A stretch of 47,659 nt of DNA from Parachlorella kessleri (taxonomy: Eukaryota; Chlorophyta; Trebouxiophyceae; Chlorellales; Chlorellaceae). The notes beneath the pieces were generated by a model. That model was not told the DNA's origin. It ran no database searches and saw nothing but the letters and a program-made list of their open reading frames with translations. The position numbers and the translations under genes are program-made. Shown piece by piece: positions 42,201 to 47,659 of the stretch (its first letter is position 1; each line of letters begins with the position of its first letter). The DNA is taken from positions 1 through 47,659 of the forward strand of contig BBXU01000909.1 in NCBI GenBank assembly GCA_001598975.1. The letters run 5' to 3'.

Positions 42201-44653
42201 AGAGAAGATATCCCGTTGTTGTTCTGTGTGGCAGTACTGCCGGCTTCCCGAACTTCATCCTGCCGTTTGCATGAGGCCTGTCTTTTTGGAACCTCCCTGC
42301 CCCCCCGGCCTTGGTGAGTTTTGGAACCTCCCTCCCCCCCCGCGCCTTTGTGAGTAGCTTGACCCTGATGCAGGGACCGCACCTCTGACTTAACGACATG
42401 CCTGCCTGGTATGTAGCCACAAGTGTACTGCCTACGCGCTGCTCGATCCCATGCTAATTGCGCTTTGCGCCACTGCAACCAAGCTTGGCGGCTGCCTGCA
42501 GACTATTACACTGACATTCCGACAACCCAGATCAAGCGCGTGACTGCCAAGCGCCTGCTGGAGTCTAAGCAGCAGATCCCACACTACTACCTCACCTCCA
42601 GGTGGGGCGGCAGGGCTGGCTGCACATGTGTCGTCCGCGCCATGCGTTGTAGTCTCCTGGATAGAGGTCAAGATTCCAGTGTGCACCTGCTGTTCCGCTG
42701 CTTGGCTGCACATCAAGTCCCAAGCACGGCTGGCTTGTAGCTCACACATGATGTCCTGCCCTGGCCGCAGCATCCGCATTGATGCGCTGTCGAAACTGCG
42801 AGCCCAACTCAATGAGACTCTGGCAGCGTCCGATGGCGGCAAGCTGTCACTGAACGACTTCATAATCAAGGTAGCTGCCCTGCTGTGCTGGGTAGGGTGA
42901 CGGACCTGCTGCAGTGGCTTCCTTCCTTGTGAGAGCAGTGCCCTCGCCATCTCACATGCAGCCAATCTCCATCTAGCTACTCAAAGGTGCGGCGAGAGCT
43001 GGCTACGCATCTGCAATGAGGCCATGTTTGATGGGGGATGATCTGACAGTGATGTACCGTCCTAGGCGGCATTTGCGATGCTTCCCCCATCGACAAAGCC
43101 TGCCTGCTCGCTCATGCCCTCGCGCAGGCGTCTGCGCTGGCGCTGCGCAAGGTGCCCGCCTGCAACTCCTCCTGGCATGGAGACTTTGTCCGCCAGTACA
43201 ATGTGGTAGACTGCAGGTAGGCTCGAAGGCTGGGAGCAGTCCTGGGCAGTAGTGACCGACTGGCCGCCTGTTTGGTTTGCTGGCTGTGTGGTTGGCCGGT
43301 AGGGTATCTGCGCCTCAAAGGGTTATGGGCGCATCAGAGCGGAGGTGCTGGAGTGCTAGCTGCCGAATATTTACCTGCCCACAATTTCTCCTAGGGCGTA
43401 CTCGAGGTGTGCCACTTGCTTGTGTGGAGGATCAGGCCTATTCAGTGCTGCAGCGACCTTCACGGCATCCCTGTGCGGTATGGGCTGTGCTGCTGCAGCG
43501 TGGCGGTGCAGACGCCCATCGGCCTCATGGTGCCGGTAGTGCGGGACGCAGACACCAAGGGCCTGGCCCAGATAGCAGCGGAAGTGAAGCAGCTGGCAGC
43601 CAAGGTGGGTGCAACCTCCCAAATCCTGGGAATTGGGTGGGAATAAGGTGGGGTAGCTTATGGGAGATATGTGGGGAGATCTGTGGAAGGTGTGCAGGCA
43701 CATGGCTGAGGTGCATGCATGAGGCAGAGGGGTCTGCAGCAGTCTAGCAGCAAATGGTGCATGGTGTGGGGCCGTGCCCCTGCCATGGTGGGGAGTGTTT
43801 GTGCTGCTGCTACCCCCTTGGCTGGCCAAGTGGTGGCTGATGCTGACTGTCGTTCCTTCTGCAGGCCAAGGATGGCAAGCTGCAGCCTGACGAGTTCACA
43901 GGCGGCACATTCACCGTCTCAAACCTGGGCATGTATGGCGTCACGCAGTTTGCCGCCATCGTGAACCCGCCGCAGGTGGGTGGGGCCTGGGTGGAACGCA
44001 TAGCTGAACTATTGGGTGCCGGCCGTGGCAATCGTTGGATACGAAAGGTCGGCTCAAAGGCCTGCTTTAGAAAGCAGAAAACCAGCAGCATTAGTTGTGA
44101 CATGTCGCTATTGGGGCAGCATCTCCCATGCGAGTAGTGTCAGCCTAGGTACGCCACACGCAAAGTCGATCACGCAACAAAGCAGTGCATGTGAAGTTGG
44201 TGTACTTCATGCATGTTGTCTGCAGGCCTGCATCCTGGCAGTGGGCGGGGCTGAGAAGCGGGTTGTGTCTGGACCCAGCGGCTTCGAGGAGGGCACTTTC
44301 ATGCAGGTGAACATTAGTGGCTTCCCTGGGCTGTTGCATGGGTACAGCTTGGATGGCCATTCAACACTGGCTAGCCTATGTAGCTTGCAGTTGCTTGCTG
44401 GCTGGTAGTGCATTGCAGTGGTGGTTGTGTAGGTCATGCACCTCATGTTGAGTGATGCGGGCCACATTGCTGCAGCACTCGCTTGCCCTCCGCCACGGCA
44501 AGCCCCGCTTCATCATTACTCACCTGTGCGCCGTGGCGTGCTATGCAGGTCACGCTGAGCTGTGACCATCGTGTGGTGGACGGGGCCGTGGGAGCGCAGT
44601 GGGTTCAAGCCTTCAAGTCATACCTGGAGAACCCTGCCAGCATGCTGCTCTAG
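39231..44653 (+). CDS. DLA: Dihydrolipoamide acetyltransferase, E2 of pyruvate dehydrogenase (two lipoyl domains)
   Basis: Core of the pyruvate dehydrogenase complex: transfers acetyl from lipoyl to CoA. Fourteen exons give 670 residues in agreeing phase: 39231-39626, 39890-40007, 40259-40459, 40672-40751, 41132-41245, 41477-41660, 41897-42124, 42502-42601, 42771-42870, 43128-43216, 43499-43604, 43865-43975, 44226-44306 and 44549-44653. Domains in order: an Arg-rich leader with no early acidic residue (mitochondrial); lipoyl domain 1 ([26 protein letters not shown]); an Ala/Pro/Lys linker with KDYTPSS; lipoyl domain 2 ([21 protein letters not shown]); a long A/P/K linker; the E1/E3-binding domain ([20 protein letters not shown]...GRIVAEDV); and the catalytic domain ([21 protein letters not shown], and [13 protein letters not shown] with the active His). 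KDYTPSS and the absence of a plastid-like leader favour the mitochondrial isoform. TGTAA at 44802-44806 is a likely poly(A) signal. Confidence 0.96.
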
Positions 44654-45544
44654 GTGCTTTGCCTGCCTGCTAGCCGACTGCTGCGCCTTTGATAGGTGCC
44701 AGGCTGCACCTTGGCAAGGGAGACTGCCGATGGAAGGACTCCATCATAGAAGGTCTCAGCGCCTGGAAGGTTTGCACCTAGGAGCGGGGTGGCGTGGGGT
44801 GTGTAAATGTCAACTGCGGGCTTGCTCCCTTCCCTGTGTGGCTGTATAGGGCGTAAGTTGCTTGCGCCTTAGTCGGGGAGCAGCGGAGCAAGACTGTCCA
44901 GTTCAGGTGCCTCTCGGGGACTGGCAGCGGTTGGGACTCTCTGGACGTATGGGGCCTCTGTTTTTATAAAGATATGGCTTGCTGGGGCTTTGAAGGAGAA
45001 CCGTCGCCAGAATCGTCTCTGCTCCTCCTCTTCGCTTTTGCTAACTTGTTCCTGGTTATCTGGAGACTGCATCGGACCTGTGTCTGCGTGTTCTTGCCAT
45101 TTTGTACTGTTTGTTCCACAGAAGTGCCTATCGCGTTTAAGTTGGCATTCGGGCTCTACTGTCGTGCGTTGCAACAAAAGCAAGGAAGCCAATTAGGCAT
45201 AGCTGAGTTGTGCCCTTCCAGTGTGTTAAATGGTGGGGTTGTCACCTGAAGTCTCCTCCCAATGATCAAATAATGACACATGGTACTGCAGCTGGAGCGC
45301 AAGCTCTTTGGCAAGGTCTTTCCAGGATCATACGATTTGTTTCATTTGGTCTGTCTGCCGAGTGGCGCAGCTGCCAGATCAAACTGCTGTCTGACCCCTT
45401 CCTCTGCATGTCATCTTCAGATGGACGGATAAAGCCGTGAGCATTAGGTCATCATCTGCACATCCTACTACATTTTACCTAAAGGGCTTCGGTGGACACA
45501 AGGGGTTTTAGTATTCACAAAACTCTGCAGCACCAACGGCAATT
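44654..45544. other. Intergenic region between PDC-E2 and ascorbate peroxidase
   Basis: It holds the E2 3' UTR and the ascorbate peroxidase promoter, both genes being on the plus strand. Apart from the poly(A)-like TGTAA near 44802 I see no gene or repeat. Confidence 0.4.
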
Positions 45545-47659
45545 ATGTTCTCCAAGACGACCTCCGTCTTTCAGCCTCGCAGGACAGCAGTGCTCAAGGC
45601 TTGCAGTAGCAGCAGTCGTCGGCAGATCGTGAGGATGGTCAATCTAGAGCATGTACAACTGGCCCGCAGCGAGCTCAAGAAACTGATGCAATCTACGCGA
45701 TGTAACCCTATCCTTATCAGGTTGGTGCATGACTGCACCAGATGGGCGCGTAGTGCATGCCCCCCAGCTAGATGGTTTAACTGACTTGAATACTTCCGTT
45801 TGAGCAGTGCCAGACACGCTGCAGGCCAAGGCACGCCAGGTGGTTAGCGAGGTTCCAGATTTTCTTAAGCCTCACCCTGGGGGCTTGGCACCCACAGTGA
45901 GCAGGCATAGTGGTACCTTCCCACTTGCCCATACCATATTTCTCTGCCTCTCTGCCACAGGCTGGGCTGGCACGATTCTGGCACCTACAGCGCGGCAGTG
46001 CAGGAGCCCTGGCCCAAGCCTGGGGGCGCCACTGGCAGCATTCGGTTCAAGCCGGAGATAGACCACACCTGCAACACCGGCCTTATTAATGCCTTGAACT
46101 TGGTCGCGCCCGTCAAGGAGAAGTGCCCCGAGCTCTCCTATGCGGACCTGTTCCAGCTGGCCAGCGTGGTTGCTATTGAGGTGGGCAAATGCGCCTACGG
46201 GGTGCTCAAATGTGTGGACAGGGCTCCCTTCTAGCTGCCCAACTATCTCATGCAGTCAGCTCCGAGGGGGCCCCCGCTTGGGAAGGGCTCGGCCAAGCAC
46301 TCGTTGCACATCTACTCCTAAGCATTGCTGATCCCAAGGTCACAATTTCCCTTCGTGCTTATCGTATGCTTACGACTTGTGCTACGCAGAAGCTCTCAAT
46401 AGAACTGCTGCTCCCTTTATCACGTTCTATATCAAACCTTGCGGTATGTCCTATGCGCAGGAGGCTGGCGGTCCGTACATTCCTCTGCGGCTGGGTCGTG
46501 TGGATGCTGCAACCCCCGAGGACTGTACCCCTGACGGCCGCCTGCCAGGTGCATGGCTTGTGTTTTGGGTGGATGGTGCACGGGCATCAGCTTGGCGCGC
46601 CCCCTTCCGTGCGTGGTCATCACTCAGCCTTTCAAGGCATGAAAACTCAAAAGTTTTGCGGATGGCTTCCTGTGTGCAGCGGCAGCTGCGCCTTTTGGTG
46701 ATGGCGCCAAAACGCCAGCGCAGCATCTACGGAATGTGTTCTACCGCATGGGCCTGAATGACAAGGACATTGTAGCGCTGTCTGGGGCCCACACCCTGGG
46801 CCGTGCCCGCCCTGAACGGTCTGGTGAGTGTTGTTTTGGACATGTGGCAGTGAGGTGGGTGAGGGATTGGGTGGATTTTAATTCAGCGTGGAGCAGGAGC
46901 ATTGCAGCTGCATCAGCGCTGGCTGGTCTGCGTGCCCGCAACCGTGGGTTCAGCGCTCTGTGCATTGCGTAGCTGGGGGCTTGCGTTACTTCCAGCGGCG
47001 GTGGTATTCTGTGGCAGTGCAGCAGAAACGCTCGACGATGTTGGCACACCCAAAGCTTGGGTTGGCGGCCCAAGGATCCTATAGGGGGCCAGCATGTTTT
47101 GTCGAGGGAGTGCAGGCCTCCCCCCTTCACTCGAGAGGTTCCCTCAGCCCCTGCTGTGTGTCCTTCAGGCATGGGCAAACCATTCACCAAGTATACCAAG
47201 GACGGCCCCGGGGCTCCTGGCGGCTCCTCCTGGACTGTGGATTGGCTTCGTTTCGACAACAGCTACTTCAGGTCCGTCTGCAGAGTCCAGGCGAGCCGCG
47301 TGTGGTTGCAGTTGAGGGGTAGGTAACGGGGGTATGCCGTACAACATTACTGTGAGGCCCAGTACATCCTGACTGCCTGGGAAACCTTGCAGCAGTACTA
47401 GCCCCAAGGCGCTCAGTGAGCTGCAGAGTCCCATACCAGCGGACTTCAGCTCCTGAAAGAGTCAATGCCTTCCGCTGCATCGCGCTGCCGCTGCAGGGAC
47501 ATCAAGGAGCCCAAGGACGAGGACCTGCTGGTGATGCCCACGGATGCGGCGCTGTTTGAGGATGAGGGCTTCAGGTCAGTCGCCCGCAAGGCCTCCTGCC
47601 TGCTTCCCCCGCTGATGAGTGCTGGCGAGCGGGTTTGCCAGCGCGGCCTGCCCAGGGCG
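45545..47659 (+). CDS. APX: Ascorbate peroxidase, plastid type, 3' end beyond the window
   Basis: Class I haem peroxidase that reduces H2O2 with ascorbate. Six exons are in view: 45545-45720, 45961-46180, 46461-46548, 46680-46823, 47169-47271 and 47497-47574; the last ends at a donor, so more follows. The distal site is [14 protein letters not shown] (Arg, Trp, His). Then come [53 protein letters not shown] and [19 protein letters not shown]. The proximal His is in [14 protein letters not shown]. The end in view is [20 protein letters not shown] then [36 protein letters not shown] with the KDGPGAPGG insert is typical of stromal and thylakoid isoforms. The first 30 residues are basic and Ser-rich, like a transit peptide. 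A second Met at residue 31 (MVNLEHVQ) begins exactly at the mature domain, so a shorter cytosolic form from the same gene is conceivable. Stromal versus thylakoid-bound cannot be decided without the missing end. Confidence 0.93.

Noticed and set aside
28054..44653. A metabolic gene cluster joining glucuronokinase, CARA and PDC-E2
   Set aside because: The products act in unrelated pathways and different compartments, and strands alternate. Neighbourhood alone gives no functional link.

Overview
This is nuclear DNA from a green alga. The evidence is GC-rich sequence, genes broken into many short GT-AG (sometimes GC-AG) introns, plastid and mitochondrial leader peptides, and a set of plant and algal proteins: plastid carbamoyl-phosphate synthase small subunit, isopropylmalate isomerase, CCB2, a DUF1517/FLAP1-like protein and plastid-type ascorbate peroxidase. 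A chlorophyte of the trebouxiophyte type is likely, but the species cannot be told from the window. The left end carries an N and a G-run and looks like an assembly edge. Both terminal genes are cut or may be cut by the window.

I could model 14 genes. Almost all were rebuilt exon by exon with consistent reading phase. From left to right: the last exons of a WDR26-like WD40 protein (+); isopropylmalate isomerase large subunit (-); a uridine-phosphorylase-like enzyme (-); METTL22-like methyltransferase (+); an unrecognised 707-residue coiled-coil protein (-); a single-domain response regulator (-); two tandem paralogues of the PDDEXK-like DUF506 family (-,-); a DUF1517/FLAP1-like plastid protein (+); glucuronokinase (-); CCB2, a cytochrome b6 haem assembly factor (+); carbamoyl-phosphate synthase small subunit (-); E2 of pyruvate dehydrogenase with two lipoyl domains (+); and the 5' two-thirds of an ascorbate peroxidase (+).

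The genes do not form one pathway. Several serve the plastid (leucine synthesis, carbamoyl phosphate for pyrimidines and arginine, cytochrome b6f assembly, light acclimation, peroxide removal). One serves the mitochondrion (pyruvate oxidation), and one serves wall and nucleotide-sugar metabolism (glucuronokinase). Four divergent pairs share 390-670 bp upstream regions.

The most striking unexplained structure is a dispersed repeat of about 90-98 bp. It begins with a GGTGGCAGGTAGTGCGAACAG-like core and ends near CTTGCCTGA. At least a dozen copies lie in the window. Every copy inside a modelled intron is in the sense direction of its host gene, and the copies crowd the introns of the coiled-coil gene. 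I see no CRISPR array, rRNA, tRNA gene or recognisable transposase.
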